Source: Arthrobacter globiformis
GTDB taxonomy: Bacteria; Actinomycetota; Actinomycetes; Actinomycetales; Micrococcaceae
Assembly (NCBI RefSeq): GCF_030818015.1
Contig: NZ_JAUSZX010000001.1
Coordinates: forward strand, 124,001 to 188,000
Direction: 5' to 3'
Length of the DNA stretch: 64,000 nucleotides
Every line of letters starts with the position of its first letter. The stretch's first letter is position 1. The notes beneath the pieces were generated by a model. That model was not told the DNA's origin. It did not search any database and was given only the letters and a program-made list of their open reading frames with translations. Position numbers and translations under genes: made by a program. Positions 34,904-44,562 of the stretch are shown in pieces.

Positions 34904-35980
34904 TCAGGTGGCAAGCACTTCGGCGAGGTCGAACTTCACTGGTTCCTCGAGCTGTTCAAAGTTGCAGGACTCCGGGTCCCGGTCCGGGCGCCAGCGCACG
35001 AACTGGGCGGTGTGGCGGAACCGCTCGCCTTCCATGTGGTCGTATTTCACTTCCAGCACCCGCTCCGGCCGCAACGGCGTGAAGGACAGGTCCTTGCCTG
35101 CGCTCCACCTGCTGCCCTCCGCGTTGCGGGGTGTCCGGGTGCCTTCCTCCTGCTTGGCCCAGGCCCACGGGTGCTCGTCGAAGCTGGTGACCAGGGGCTG
35201 GAGCTCCTCGAAAAGTTCCTTGCGCCGCTTCATTGGAAAGGCGCCAACCACTCCCACGCTGGCGAGTTCGCCGTCGGGTCTGTACAGGCCCAGCAGCAGC
35301 GACCCGATCGTGTCGGTGCCGCTCTTGTGGACGCGGTAGCCGGCCAGGACACAGTCGGCGGTCCGTTCGTGCTTGATCTTGAACATCACACGCTTGTCCG
35401 GCTGGTATGGCCCGTCCAGCGGCTTGGCAATGATTCCGTCCAGGCCCGCGCCCTCGAACTGGTGGAACCATTTTCCGGCCAGCTCCGGATCCTGTGTGGC
35501 GGAGGTCAGGTGGACCGGGGCGCTGGCGCCGGCGAACGCCTGCTCCAGGGCGGCTCGCCGCTCGGCGAAGGGACGGCCGCTGAAGTCCTCGTCACCGAGG
35601 GCCAGCAGATCGAAGGCCACGAATTTGGCCGGTGTCTGTTCGGAAAGCAGCTTGACCCTGCTGGCCGCGGGGTGGATCCGCTGCTGCAGGGCGTCGAAGT
35701 CCAGCCGATCGCCGGACGAGCCCACCAAAACGATCTCGCCGTCGATCACGCATTTGGGCGGCAGGTTGGCCTTCAGCGCCTCCACGAGTTCGGGGAAGTA
35801 GCGCGTCATCGGCTTCTCGTTGCGGCTGCCGATCTCCACGTCGTCGCCGTCGCGGAAGATGATGGAGCGGAAGCCGTCCCACTTCGGCTCGTAGCTCAGG
35901 CGGCCTTCGGGGATGGCACCGACCGATTTGGCCAGCATGGGGGCGACAGGGGGCATGACCGGCAGCTGCATAGGCCCCAT
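34904..35980 (-). CDS. ligC: ATP-dependent DNA ligase, LigC type
   Basis: A 358-residue two-domain ligase that seals DNA nicks with ATP. The adenylation lysine is K33 in EPKWDGFR, followed by the expected VIDGEIV, the F-A-F-D-L-L motif, GIIAKPLDGPY and FKIKHERTADCVLAGYR (motifs III-V). The C-terminal OB-fold domain begins near residue 225. Similar short ligases in actinobacteria act in DNA repair rather than replication. There is no Ku or polymerase partner in this window. A second in-frame ATG 9 bases downstream is an alternative start. Confidence 0.9.
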   Translation of the reverse strand: MGPMQLPVMPPVAPMLAKSVGAIPEGRLSYEPKWDGFRSIIFRDGDDVEIGSRNEKPMTRYFPELVEALKANLPPKCVIDGEIVLVGSSGDRLDFDALQQRIHPAASRVKLLSEQTPAKFVAFDLLALGDEDFSGRPFAERRAALEQAFAGASAPVHLTSATQDPELAGKWFHQFEGAGLDGIIAKPLDGPYQPDKRVMFKIKHERTADCVLAGYRVHKSGTDTIGSLLLGLYRPDGELASVGVVGAFPMKRRKELFEELQPLVTSFDEHPWAWAKQEEGTRTPRNAEGSRWSAGKDLSFTPLRPERVLEVKYDHMEGERFRHTAQFVRWRPDRDPESCNFEQLEEPVKFDLAEVLAT

Positions 35981-36109
35981 TCTTGCCCGGGACCTTGCCG
36001 GACGCCACCCCCGGCCCGGACGGGTCTACTTGAGGATGGCCGGCAGCCAGCCGCTCCTCAACACCGCCCATCCCTCGACACGACCCCCGCCCGCCGGTAG
36101 ACATTAACG

Positions 36110-37081
36110 ATGGCAGCTATCGGTTTCCACGCATCGCATGAACAGATCAGCCCCGGCCAGCTCCTGAAGGACGTCCGGCTCGCCGAGGAGGCGGGCTTCG
36201 ACGCCGCCATGTGCTCAGACCACATCGAACCGTGGTCGGCCCGGCAGGGGCACTCGGGCTTCGCGTGGTCCTGGCTCGGCGCCGCCCTGGCCACTACTGG
36301 CCTGCGCTTCGGCGTGGTCACCGCGCCGGGACAGCGGTACCACCCGGCCATCATCGCCCACGCCTCGGCCACGCTGGCGTCCATGTTTCCCGGCCGGTTC
36401 TGGATGGCCCCTGGCAGCGGCGAGTACATGAACGAGCACGTCACCGGCGACCCCTGGCCGTTGAAGGAGACGCGCCAGCAACGGCTGGAGGAGTGCGTGG
36501 ACGTCATCCGCCGGCTGCACGCCGGCGAGGAGGTGACCCACCACGGCCTGGTCACCGTGGAACAGGCACGGATCTGGGATGTGCCCTCGCCGCCGCCGCC
36601 CCTGATCGCACCGGCCATCAGCGTGGACACGGCGCGCCGGGCCGCCGGCTGGGCTGACGGCCTGGTGACTGTGAACCAGCCGGCCGAAAAGCTCACGGAA
36701 ATGCTGGCGGCGTACCGGTCCGAGGGCGGCAAGGGCAAGGCCGTGCTGCAGATCCACCTGTCCTGGGCTCCCCGGGAGGAGGACGCCGTCGCCATTGCCA
36801 TGGATCAGTGGCGTTCGAACGTCTTCACCCCGCCCATCCCGTGGGACCTGCCGACGGCGGCGCACTTCGACGGCGTCAGCGCGGACGTCGGGGAAGCCCA
36901 GGTGAGGAAATCGGTGAACGTCTCCGCCAGCCTGGACCGCCACGTGCAGTGGCTGGGCGAGTATCTGGACCTCGGCTTCGACGAGCTGTACCTCCACTTC
37001 GTGGGGCAGGAGCAGGCGCCGTTCATCGACGCCTTCGCGCAGAGTGTCCTGCCGCAGCTGCGGAAGGTCCCTGTGGCATGA
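36110..37081 (+). CDS. LLM-class flavin-dependent oxidoreductase
   Basis: A 323-residue luciferase-like TIM-barrel oxidoreductase. It begins AAIGFHASHEQISPGQLLKDV and has the bulge LRFGVVTAPGQRYHPAIIAHASATLASMFPGRF typical of the F420/FMN LLM superfamily. The electron cofactor and substrate cannot be assigned here. The last four bases overlap the start of a GH13 glycosidase gene, and such a pair is a known arrangement in actinobacteria. A physiological link to trehalose or alpha-glucan metabolism is likely but unproven. Confidence 0.85.
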   Translation: MAAIGFHASHEQISPGQLLKDVRLAEEAGFDAAMCSDHIEPWSARQGHSGFAWSWLGAALATTGLRFGVVTAPGQRYHPAIIAHASATLASMFPGRFWMAPGSGEYMNEHVTGDPWPLKETRQQRLEECVDVIRRLHAGEEVTHHGLVTVEQARIWDVPSPPPPLIAPAISVDTARRAAGWADGLVTVNQPAEKLTEMLAAYRSEGGKGKAVLQIHLSWAPREEDAVAIAMDQWRSNVFTPPIPWDLPTAAHFDGVSADVGEAQVRKSVNVSASLDRHVQWLGEYLDLGFDELYLHFVGQEQAPFIDAFAQSVLPQLRKVPVA

Positions 37082-38772
37082 ACATCGCGGAGACATCGGA
37101 CCTGTGGTGGAAAACCGCCGTCGTCTACTGCCTGGACGTGGAAACTTTCTTTGACTACGACGGCGACGGCACCGGTGATTTCGGCGGCCTGACCCAGCGC
37201 GTGGACTACCTGGCGGCGCTGGGCGTGAACTGCATCTGGCTCATGCCCTTCTATCCGTCGCCGGACCGGGACGACGGCTACGACGTGACGGACTTCTTCG
37301 ACGTCGACCGCCGGCTGGGCACGCTGGGCGACTTTGTGGAGTTCATCCGCACCGCGAAGGACCGCGGCATCCGGGTAATCGCCGACTTCGTGGTCAACCA
37401 CACCTCCAACCAGCACCCCTGGTTCGTCGAGGCCCGCAAATCCGTGGACAACCCGTACCGGGACTACTACGTCTGGCGGAGCGATCCGCCGCCTGACACG
37501 TCCTCCGAAGTGGTGTTCCCGGGCGAACAGACCTCCCTCTGGACCCAGGACGATGCCACCGGCGAGTGGTACCTGCACATGTTCATGGAGCACCAGCCGG
37601 ACCTCAACGTGACCAACCCCAAAGTCCGTAACGAGATCGCCAAGGCCATGGGCCTCTGGCTGGAGCTCGGGCTGGACGGATTCCGTCTGGATGCGGTGCC
37701 TTTTTTCCTCGAGACCCGGGGCGCGCCCAAGGACGAGGCGGCCAACATCGACCCGCACGACTACCTCAGCGCCCTGCGCAGCTTCGTCAACCGGCGCAAC
37801 GGCGCCGCGGTGCTGCTGGGCGAGGTGAACCTGCCGTACAAGGACCAGCTGGAGTATTTCGGCGGCGCCGAAGGCAACGAGCTGAACATGCAGTTCGACT
37901 TCATGTCCATGCAGCACATCTACCTGTCGCTCGCCAGGCAGGACGCCCGTCCGCTGGCCGAAACGCTGAAGACGCGTCCGCGGCTGCATCCCGACAACCA
38001 CTGGGCGATGTTCGTGCGCAACCATGACGAGCTCACGCTGGACAAGCTCAGCGACCGAGAGCGGGAAGAGGTCTTCGCCGCGTTCGGACCGGACAAGAAC
38101 ATGCAGCTCTACGGGCGGGGACTGCGGCGCCGGCTGCCGCCGATGCTGGACGGCGACGCCGACCGGATCTGGATGGTCTACTCGCTGATGTTCTCCCTGC
38201 CCGGCACACCGGTCCTCTTCTACGGCGAGGAGATCGGCATGGGCGAGGACCTGCGGCAGAAGGGCCGCGCCGCCGTCCGCACGCCCATGCAGTGGAACGA
38301 CGAAAAGAACGGCGGCTTCTCCAGCGCCAAGGTGTCCGAGCTGGTGGTCCCGCTGCCCCGCGGGGAGTACGGCCCGGAAAAGGTCAACGCGGCCAGCGCC
38401 AAACGGGACCCTGAGTCGCTGTGGAACTTCATGGCCACGCTCATCCAGCGGTACCGCGAGTCACCGGAGCTGGGCTGGGGCGAGTTCGCCGTCCTCGAAC
38501 AGCCCGAGCCGGCCGTGTTTGCGCACCGCTGCAGCTCGCCGGAGGCCACCGTGGTGCTGCTCCACAACTTCGGCGCGACGCCCGTCAAGGTCACCGCGAA
38601 CGTCGGGTCCGAGGACAGTCCACCGCGGGCGTTCAGGGACGCCATGCTGTTGGATTTGTTCGACGGCGGGAACGTTCCGTTGGAGTCCGACGGCGGGTTC
38701 ACCGTTGAGCTGGGCCGGTACGGCTACCGCTGGTTCCGCGTCCACCGGCCGGGCGACCGCCTGGCGCCCTGA
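37078..38772 (+). CDS. GH13 alpha-amylase-family enzyme, trehalose synthase-like
   Basis: A 564-residue GH13 enzyme similar to trehalose synthase and related alpha-glucan enzymes. The catalytic trio is D205 (GFRLDAVPF), E249 (LLGEVNLP) and D317 (VRNHDEL). The N-terminus VVYCLDVETFFDYDGDGTGDF and the C-terminal domain following PMQWNDEKNGGF are typical. The ATG overlaps the stop of the oxidoreductase gene, so the two are coupled; a longer frame lies inside the upstream gene and is ignored. It could make or break alpha,alpha-trehalose or maltose; the exact reaction needs assay. Confidence 0.88.
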   Translation: MNIAETSDLWWKTAVVYCLDVETFFDYDGDGTGDFGGLTQRVDYLAALGVNCIWLMPFYPSPDRDDGYDVTDFFDVDRRLGTLGDFVEFIRTAKDRGIRVIADFVVNHTSNQHPWFVEARKSVDNPYRDYYVWRSDPPPDTSSEVVFPGEQTSLWTQDDATGEWYLHMFMEHQPDLNVTNPKVRNEIAKAMGLWLELGLDGFRLDAVPFFLETRGAPKDEAANIDPHDYLSALRSFVNRRNGAAVLLGEVNLPYKDQLEYFGGAEGNELNMQFDFMSMQHIYLSLARQDARPLAETLKTRPRLHPDNHWAMFVRNHDELTLDKLSDREREEVFAAFGPDKNMQLYGRGLRRRLPPMLDGDADRIWMVYSLMFSLPGTPVLFYGEEIGMGEDLRQKGRAAVRTPMQWNDEKNGGFSSAKVSELVVPLPRGEYGPEKVNAASAKRDPESLWNFMATLIQRYRESPELGWGEFAVLEQPEPAVFAHRCSSPEATVVLLHNFGATPVKVTANVGSEDSPPRAFRDAMLLDLFDGGNVPLESDGGFTVELGRYGYRWFRVHRPGDRLAP

Positions 38773-38784
38773 CCCCGGGCCCGG

Positions 38785-40581
38785 CTAAAGGTTCCGGCGG
38801 AAGACCTTGACCTCCCATGGGCGCAGATCGAACGGCTGCGCTTCGCCGGCGCCCGGCGGGTAGTTTCCCAGCACTAGCTCGGCGCCCTCGTTAAACCAGG
38901 TGCCGTCGTCGACGTCGGCCGTCCGGCCGGTCCCCGAAAAGTTGGCCAGCACCAGAAGTTCAGCACCCGCTGCCTCACTGTTCGTTGGTTCGCCGCCCGG
39001 AAGGGAGCGCTTGAACGCATAGATGTGTTCGTCGTCGGGCAGCAGCATGCTGAAATCCCCGTACGCGACCACGGGATCCGAGTGCCGGAAGGCGATCACC
39101 TTGCGATAGAAGTTGAAGACCGACCCGGGGTCGTCAACCTGGGCGGCGGCGTTGATCGTGTTGGCGTTGGGATTCACCGCAATCCAGGGCGCCCCGGTGG
39201 TGAAGCCGCCATGCCGGCTGGCGTCCCACTGCACCGGCGTCCGGGCGTTGTCCCGGTTCAGCGGTGCCAGGGCCGCGAGGACCTCGGCGTCGGTGTGGCC
39301 CAGGTGCGTGGTGGCTTCGCGGTGGTGGTTGAGGACTTCGATGTCCCGGTAGTCGCTGATTGCGCCGAACGCCATGTTGGTCATGCCCAGCTCTTCGCCC
39401 TGGTAGACGTACGGCGTGCCGCGGTGCAGGTGCAGGACGGCGGCCAGCATCTTCGCCGACAGCTCCCGGTACTGGCCGTCGTCGCCGAACCGGGAAACGG
39501 CGCGGGCCTGATCGTGGTTCCCCCAGTAGAGGCTGTTCCAGCCGCGCCCGGCAAGCCCTTCCTGCCAGCGGCCCAGGGACTTTTTGAGGTCGGTGAGCAG
39601 CAGCTTCTTGGGCCGCCACTTGTTGCCGCCCTCCTGGTCGAGTGCCACGTGCTCGAACTGGAACACCATGTCCACCTCCCGCCGGCCGGGATCCGTGAAG
39701 AGGACAGCATCCTCGACGGTGACGCCCGGCATCTCGCCCACGGTCAGGAGGTCCTTGTCCCGCCCCGCGAAGACCTCCTGGTGCATCTCCTGCAGGAATT
39801 CGTGGATGCGCGGGCCGCAGATGAAGTAAGGGCCGCCGTCGCCATAGAGCATCCCTTCGGCCTGCGGACCGTCCGGCAGCGACTGCTCCTTGGAGATGAA
39901 GTTGATGACATCCATCCGGAAGCCGTCCACACCGCGGTCAAGCCACCAGTTCATCATGTCGTACACGGCGGCCCGCACCTCCGGGCTTTCCCAGTTGAGG
40001 TCCGGCTGCTTCCGGGAGAACAGGTGCAGGTAGTACTCCCCCGTCTCCGCGTCGTACTCCCAGGCCGGGCCCGAGAAGGCAGAGCCCCAGTTGTTGGGCT
40101 CGGCGCCGGGTGTGCCCGGCGCTGCCGTTTCCAGCCCACGGCCTTCGCGCGGCGGCCGCCACCAGTACCAGTCCCGCTTCGGGTTGTCCCTGCTGGAGCG
40201 GGATTCCACGAACCACGGGTGCTCGTCCGAGGTGTGGTTGACCACGAGGTCCATCACCAGCTTCATGTCCCGCGAGTGCAGGCCGTCCAGCAGTTCGTCG
40301 AGGGTCTCCAGGTCGCCGAACACGGGGTCGATGTCGCGGTAGTCGCTGATGTCGTAGCCGTTGTCATCCTGCGGTGACCGGTACACCGGGGACAGCCAGA
40401 CGACGTCGACCCCCAGCTTTTGCAGATAGTCCAGCTTGCCGATGATCCCGCGGAGGTCGCCGATGCCGTCGCCGTCCGAATCAGCGAAGCTGCGCGGATA
40501 GATCTGGTACACCACCGCGCTCTTGAACCACTCCCTGCCGGCCCGGTAGGCCGCCTCTGCCTCGGTTTCCTGCGTGGTCAT
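38785..40581 (-). CDS. GH13 oligo-1,6-glucosidase/alpha-glucosidase
   Basis: A 598-residue GH13_31-type exo-glucosidase acting in the cytoplasm on short alpha-glucosides. The catalytic residues are D224 (FRMDVINF), E283 (VGEMPG) and an aspartate in GNHDQARAV. The residue after the nucleophile is V225, which in characterised enzymes favours alpha-1,6 over alpha-1,4 bonds. The ATG at 40581 follows AGGAGGAG; a longer frame to 40656 is rejected. It is convergent with the preceding GH13 gene, with only 12 bases between stops. Confidence 0.9.
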   Translation of the reverse strand: MTTQETEAEAAYRAGREWFKSAVVYQIYPRSFADSDGDGIGDLRGIIGKLDYLQKLGVDVVWLSPVYRSPQDDNGYDISDYRDIDPVFGDLETLDELLDGLHSRDMKLVMDLVVNHTSDEHPWFVESRSSRDNPKRDWYWWRPPREGRGLETAAPGTPGAEPNNWGSAFSGPAWEYDAETGEYYLHLFSRKQPDLNWESPEVRAAVYDMMNWWLDRGVDGFRMDVINFISKEQSLPDGPQAEGMLYGDGGPYFICGPRIHEFLQEMHQEVFAGRDKDLLTVGEMPGVTVEDAVLFTDPGRREVDMVFQFEHVALDQEGGNKWRPKKLLLTDLKKSLGRWQEGLAGRGWNSLYWGNHDQARAVSRFGDDGQYRELSAKMLAAVLHLHRGTPYVYQGEELGMTNMAFGAISDYRDIEVLNHHREATTHLGHTDAEVLAALAPLNRDNARTPVQWDASRHGGFTTGAPWIAVNPNANTINAAAQVDDPGSVFNFYRKVIAFRHSDPVVAYGDFSMLLPDDEHIYAFKRSLPGGEPTNSEAAGAELLVLANFSGTGRTADVDDGTWFNEGAELVLGNYPPGAGEAQPFDLRPWEVKVFRRNL

Positions 40582-40712
40582 CGCTGGCTCCTCCTGGTCG
40601 ACGGTGGCGGGCTGCTGGCCCACTGAAAGTCTTGTTCCAGAAGAATCGGCGGTCAATGGCCTCGGCCCATGGCTTATGCCGGTGACGCTTGTGCTTGCAA
40701 AAGAGGCCGCCG

Positions 40713-41534
40713 CTAGGGCAAAGCCTTCGCGACATCGTCGGCAGCCTTGTGCAGTTGGTCGACAACCCCGGGAAGCTTGTCAGATTTGAACCGCTGGACT
40801 GGTCCCTGGGCCCCAAGCACCCCGATCAGCCCGTCCGAACGGTCACGCACCGGATAGGCGACGGCGAAAAGGCCCTCTTCAAGCTCCTCATCGGTGACTG
40901 CATAGCCCTGTTCGCGGACCTGTCGGATCTCCTGCAGGAGTGCCTTCCGGTTCGTAATGGTGCGGGCGGTGTAGGCCTCCAGCTTCTCAGGAAGCGTCGC
41001 GGCAATACCGTCGTCGCTGAGTTCAGAAAGTAGGAGTTTCCCCGTAGCACTGGCGTGTGCGGGGTAGTTCCCTCCGACGTACAGATGGGTGGCGTTGAGG
41101 TAGCGGGAGCCCGAGGCTTCGGCGATCACGTCGTAGGACGTGTCACTCCGGACCACCGCGAAGCTGATCGTCTCGTTGAGTTTCGCGGCGTATTCGTCCA
41201 AGATTGGCTGGATCCTGGCAATGGCGCCCGTGTAGGGGTCGGCAAGCCTGCCCAGCCGGGCCACCTGCCAGCCCAGCAGATAGCGGTTGTCCACGCGGTC
41301 CACAAAGCCCGTCTTTTCCAGGCTGAGAAGCAGGCGGAAGGCCGTCGGGCGGGTCATGCCCACGGCCTGGGCCAGTTCCGTGACGGTGATGCCCTGCCTG
41401 TGGCGGCCCAATTCGCTAAGCAGGACAGTTGCCTTAATGACGGACTTGTTGGTCAGGTCTGCCGACTCATCGGCAGTCGTGGCATCGGTTCCTTGTGCTT
41501 CGTCTGCTTCTGCCGCGCTTCGTCCCGCCGCCAT
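40713..41534 (-). CDS. IclR family regulator
   Basis: A roughly 273-residue IclR protein with a winged helix (ITVTELAQAVGMTRPTAFRLLLSLEKT) and a C-terminal effector domain. The ATG at 41534 begins an Ala/Glu/Asp-rich 30-residue tail before the DNA-binding part. It is divergent from the remnant of a fumarylacetoacetate hydrolase gene, so it may once have controlled an aromatic or dicarboxylate pathway that is now lost here. The present targets are unknown. Confidence 0.85.
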   Translation of the reverse strand: MAAGRSAAEADEAQGTDATTADESADLTNKSVIKATVLLSELGRHRQGITVTELAQAVGMTRPTAFRLLLSLEKTGFVDRVDNRYLLGWQVARLGRLADPYTGAIARIQPILDEYAAKLNETISFAVVRSDTSYDVIAEASGSRYLNATHLYVGGNYPAHASATGKLLLSELSDDGIAATLPEKLEAYTARTITNRKALLQEIRQVREQGYAVTDEELEEGLFAVAYPVRDRSDGLIGVLGAQGPVQRFKSDKLPGVVDQLHKAADDVAKALP

Positions 41535-41777
41535 GTCTGCTCCCGGTTCGCATCCGCTCAGGGCCCGCGCCCGTGGTGTCCGCACCCATCCTATGCCCTT
41601 TCAATTACCGAACGGGGCGTTCACCCGTGGCTGCCGGGGCTACACCACCACATACGTGCGGGCCACCACCGTCTTCCGTTCTGGCGTCAGCTCAAGACCT
41701 TTATTGCAGTCAGCCGCCGGCTGCGGAAACGGCGTTGCGGGCCGCGACAGCCAGTAGGACGCCTCGCAGGGCATTAA

Positions 41778-42221
41778 CCGGCCAGGCGTCTTGTCGTACA
41801 CGCGCCCACGAACATCCCGGCGGACACGGCGTGGAGCCACGTCGCCGGGATCACCATCGGGCAGGACCTGTCCGAACGCACCATGCAGTCAGCCGGGCCG
41901 GCGCCGCAGTACAGCCTCGCCAAGTCCTTCCCCGGGTTCGGGCCAGCCGGTCCGCTGCTGGTCACCTCCGACGAATTCGAGGACCCTGACAGCATCGAAC
42001 TGGGCTGTGACATCAACGCCGAACAGGTCCAGAAGGGCAACACCTCGAACATGGTCTTCCCGGTTCCGGAGATCATCGCCCGCCTCTCCAAAGTCACGCA
42101 GCTGTTCCCCGGAGACGTCGAACTCGTCACCTACATGCGCGGCGTCGGCGAAATGCGCCACCGGATGCAGGCATCCTCCACGGCTCCCCGATGGCCGTCA
42201 GCGGGGCCCCACAGCCGGTGA
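41778..42221 (+). pseudogene. Fumarylacetoacetate hydrolase family, truncated remnant
   Basis: The frame encodes NIPADTAWSHVAGITIGQD, then AKSFPGFGPAGPLLVTSDEF and IELGCDINAEQVQKGNTSNM, the core of FAH-family hydrolases. The N-terminal half is missing: a stop lies just upstream at 41775. The usual segment between LFPGDV and the next PGD motif, which holds the IFTGTPAGVG loop, is also absent, and the sequence jumps straight to ELVTYMRGVGEMRH. The gene is therefore not functional. A local deletion between two PGD-encoding stretches would explain the second gap (inference). Confidence 0.75.
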
Positions 42222-42355
42222 TGGCGCGCGGAAACCGCATCGGCGCCGGAAACTAACCGGGCGCTAACGGGCAGGAAACCCGTGCGCAACATTGCCCAGC
42301 CACACTGGATGTGCCGGCAATTGCAGGCACCAGCTCCAGCTCAGGAGGCCACGCC

Positions 42356-42592
42356 ATGTTGAAGGAAGCCAAACCCCACATCACCCGGGTCCGTGCCCTG
42401 GACCAGCTGCATCGCGGCGACGAGATCGAGGCCCGCCTGTCGGTGGGCCCCAGCTATGACGACGTCATCATCCGCCGCGGCAGCGTCCAGGAGACAGCCC
42501 CGGGCATCGGCGTCGTGTGGATCATGGATCATCACACGGGCATGCGCAAGGCCATCAACACGGACGAATGCAGCGTTTGGCGCGTCGCCTGA
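42356..42592 (+). CDS. Small conserved-looking protein, unknown function
   Basis: A 78-residue cytoplasmic protein with a perfect AGGAGG seven bases before its ATG, so it is very likely translated. It has mixed beta-strand character (IEARLSVGPSYDDVIIRRGSV, GVVWIMDHHTG) and ends in DECSVWRVA with one cysteine. I recognise no domain. It is convergent with the MoaD-like gene, with only five bases between stops. Confidence 0.65.
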   Translation: MLKEAKPHITRVRALDQLHRGDEIEARLSVGPSYDDVIIRRGSVQETAPGIGVVWIMDHHTGMRKAINTDECSVWRVA

Positions 42593-42597
42593 GCCCC

Positions 42598-42885
42598 CTA
42601 ACCGCCGGCTACCGACTGAATAATCAGCACTTCCTGGCCGGCAGAAACCTCCGTTTCCAGGCCGCGGAGACGCCGGACCTCCTCACCGTTCACGTAAATA
42701 TTCACGTAGCGGCGGAGGGCACCAGTTTCGTCCCGCAGCCGCCTGGCGAGCACCGGGTAGGTCCCGGTCACGGAATCCAGCAAACACCCCACAGTCACCG
42801 CCCCGTCGGCGGGTGTAGTCAGTATGGACTGCCCGCCGGCGAGCGGCTGGAGGACGCTGGGAAGGACCACGCTGATCTCAGCCAC
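42598..42885 (-). CDS. MoaD/ThiS-like small sulfur-carrier protein with C-terminal Gly-Gly
   Basis: A 95-residue protein with the beta-grasp layout of MoaD/ThiS proteins and a free C-terminal QSVAGG. The terminal Gly-Gly is what E1-like enzymes adenylylate to form a thiocarboxylate, so sulfur transfer or protein conjugation is possible. No E1-like MoeB/ThiF gene lies in the window. It is the second gene of a two-gene unit with a BNR-repeat protein, nine bases after that gene. The GTG start follows AGGA. MoaD itself is usually linked to moaE, which is not seen here. Confidence 0.75.
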   Translation of the reverse strand: MAEISVVLPSVLQPLAGGQSILTTPADGAVTVGCLLDSVTGTYPVLARRLRDETGALRRYVNIYVNGEEVRRLRGLETEVSAGQEVLIIQSVAGG

Positions 42886-42894
42886 TGCATATCC

Positions 42895-44016
42895 TCATGC
42901 AGATGCCGCCGCGGTAACCGGGGCTCCGGCCACAACAGCAGCGCGGACGCACAACACATCCGGCAGGTGGGACGCCACCTCCGCAAAGGTTTCACCTTCG
43001 TCGGCGCTCGCATACACCGCGCCCCCTCGCGTTCCGAAGTACACCCCGGCGGGTTCAGCGGAATCCACGGCGGCCGCGTCACGGAGCACGGCGTTGAATT
43101 CTGACTGCGGGAGCCCGGAGTCCAGGCGCTTCCAGGTGGCGCCTGCGTCGTCGGTACGGTGGACGGCGAGCTTTCCGTCCGGCGGGATGCGTTCGCCGTC
43201 GGCCTTTAAGGGGACAACCCAGGCCGTGCCTGCACGCCTGGGGTGCGTCAGCATGACGAACCCGAAGTCGGCCGGCAGGCCCTCCGCTATCGATTCCCAG
43301 TTCTCGGCGTTGTCATCGGTGCGGTACACGCCGTGGTGGTTCTGCGCGTAAAGGCGGCCTTCGACGGCGGCATCCGCCGCAATCTTGTGCACGCACTGGC
43401 CGAATTCCGGGTTGGGATCGGGCATGAAGTAGGCGGAGATGCCTTTGTTCCGCGGCTCCCAGGACGTCCCGCCGTCGAGCGAGCGGTACACTCCCCCGGT
43501 GCTCATGGCCACGTGCACGTTGTCCCCGGCGGGGTTGACCACGATCGAGTGGGCGGCTGCGCCACCATAACCGGCACCCCACTCACTGCGGTGCGGGTGG
43601 TCCCACAGACCGCGGTTCAGCTCGAAGTGCTCACCGCCGTCGGTCGATTTCCACACCGAAATCGGCTCCGCGCCGGCCCAGACCACCCCCGGTCGGGATT
43701 CCGCGTCGGGGTAGATCTGCCAGATCCGTTCCACAGCGGCATCGGTGCCTTCTGGGAACTTGATGGCGCCCTGCTCGGGCTCAGTCCAGGTGGCGCCGAG
43801 GTCATCTGAGTGGGCAACGTAGGGGCCCCAGTGCTCGGACCGCACCCCCACCATGATGCGTGTGCGGCCGTCCCGTCTGTCGATTCCGATGCTGGGTATC
43901 TCGCTCATCAGGAAGTGCGGGCCGGAAAAGGACCACTGCTTCCGGTCCTGGCTGGTGGCCAGCCAGAGGCCCTTTTTGGTCCCGATTGCTAAAACGAAAC
44001 TCTCTGAGGCATTCAT
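42895..44016 (-). CDS. BNR/sialidase-like beta-propeller protein
   Basis: A roughly 373-residue repeat protein with several BNR-type units (VWKSTDGGEHF, VYRSLDGGTSW, VYRTDDNAENW, VHRTDDAGATW, VYASADEGETF) spaced 45-80 residues apart, indicating a six- or seven-bladed propeller. No signal peptide is visible, so it is probably cytoplasmic and not a secreted sialidase. It is cotranscribed with the MoaD-like gene. The start may be the ATG at 44016 or one 36 bases upstream. Function unknown; the pairing suggests the propeller may be a partner or target of the sulfur carrier. Confidence 0.78.
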   Translation of the reverse strand: MNASESFVLAIGTKKGLWLATSQDRKQWSFSGPHFLMSEIPSIGIDRRDGRTRIMVGVRSEHWGPYVAHSDDLGATWTEPEQGAIKFPEGTDAAVERIWQIYPDAESRPGVVWAGAEPISVWKSTDGGEHFELNRGLWDHPHRSEWGAGYGGAAAHSIVVNPAGDNVHVAMSTGGVYRSLDGGTSWEPRNKGISAYFMPDPNPEFGQCVHKIAADAAVEGRLYAQNHHGVYRTDDNAENWESIAEGLPADFGFVMLTHPRRAGTAWVVPLKADGERIPPDGKLAVHRTDDAGATWKRLDSGLPQSEFNAVLRDAAAVDSAEPAGVYFGTRGGAVYASADEGETFAEVASHLPDVLCVRAAVVAGAPVTAAASA

Positions 44017-44101
44017 GCACCCCATGCAACCACTCGGGCGGAGGGGCTGCAATGGTTATGGCCCCCCTGAGTTTGCCTGGGTACGTTGCCAGGGGCCGGC
44101 C

Positions 44102-44386
44102 CTAGGACCCGATTCTCGCGGCTTTCGCGGTGCCGGCTTTCGCGGCACGGCGGTTCCGCCACCACCGGCGGAGCAGATCGGCGGCGGCCAGGATTCCTGC
44201 CAGGGGCGTAAGGACGGCGGCGGCGTAAACGAACAGCAGCCAGGTGAGCGTGGCGATCGGGGGCTGGCTCCGGCTCAGCAGGGACAGGCCGCCGAACAGG
44301 CCCGCAACCCAGAAGAGCACCACCAGCGTCAGCACGGCTGATGCCGGAAAGTACTCGTTCCGCACCACCCTCTTCAAGGTTTCCAC
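44102..44386 (-). CDS. Small two-helix membrane protein
   Basis: A roughly 94-residue protein with two hydrophobic segments (YFPASAVLTLVVLFWVAGLF and LTWLLFVYAAAVLTPLAGIL) and a basic C-terminal tail (RRWWRNRRAAKAG). The start is one of two adjacent GTG codons behind AGGAGG; an open frame extends further upstream without a better site. I recognise no family. It is upstream of and divergent from the umuDC genes. Confidence 0.6.
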   Translation of the reverse strand: METLKRVVRNEYFPASAVLTLVVLFWVAGLFGGLSLLSRSQPPIATLTWLLFVYAAAVLTPLAGILAAADLLRRWWRNRRAAKAGTAKAARIGS

Positions 44387-44533
44387 CACTGATCCTCCTG
44401 CGCCTTGCATCCCCATGAGACCAGTATGCGACGCAGACCCGCTGCGACGGAGACGGCACGACGAACGTGTGATGAATACAACCGCTACTTGGCCTGGCTG
44501 CATTCTGTCAGCCCCGGGGGCTACACTGAACTA

Positions 44534-44549
44534 TCGAACATATATTCGA
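44534..44549. promoter_or_regulatory. LexA (SOS) box
   Basis: TCGAAC-ATAT-ATTCGA matches the actinobacterial SOS box TCGAAC-N4-GTTCGA at all but one position. It lies 14 bases before the umuD start, so LexA bound here would block transcription of umuDC. Confidence 0.85.
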
Positions 44550-44562
44550 AAAAAGGTGTGTT

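Noticed and set aside
41586..41777. Open frames between the IclR gene and the FAH remnant
   Set aside because: No domain, weak starts; probably the decayed 5' part of the FAH gene or intergenic DNA.
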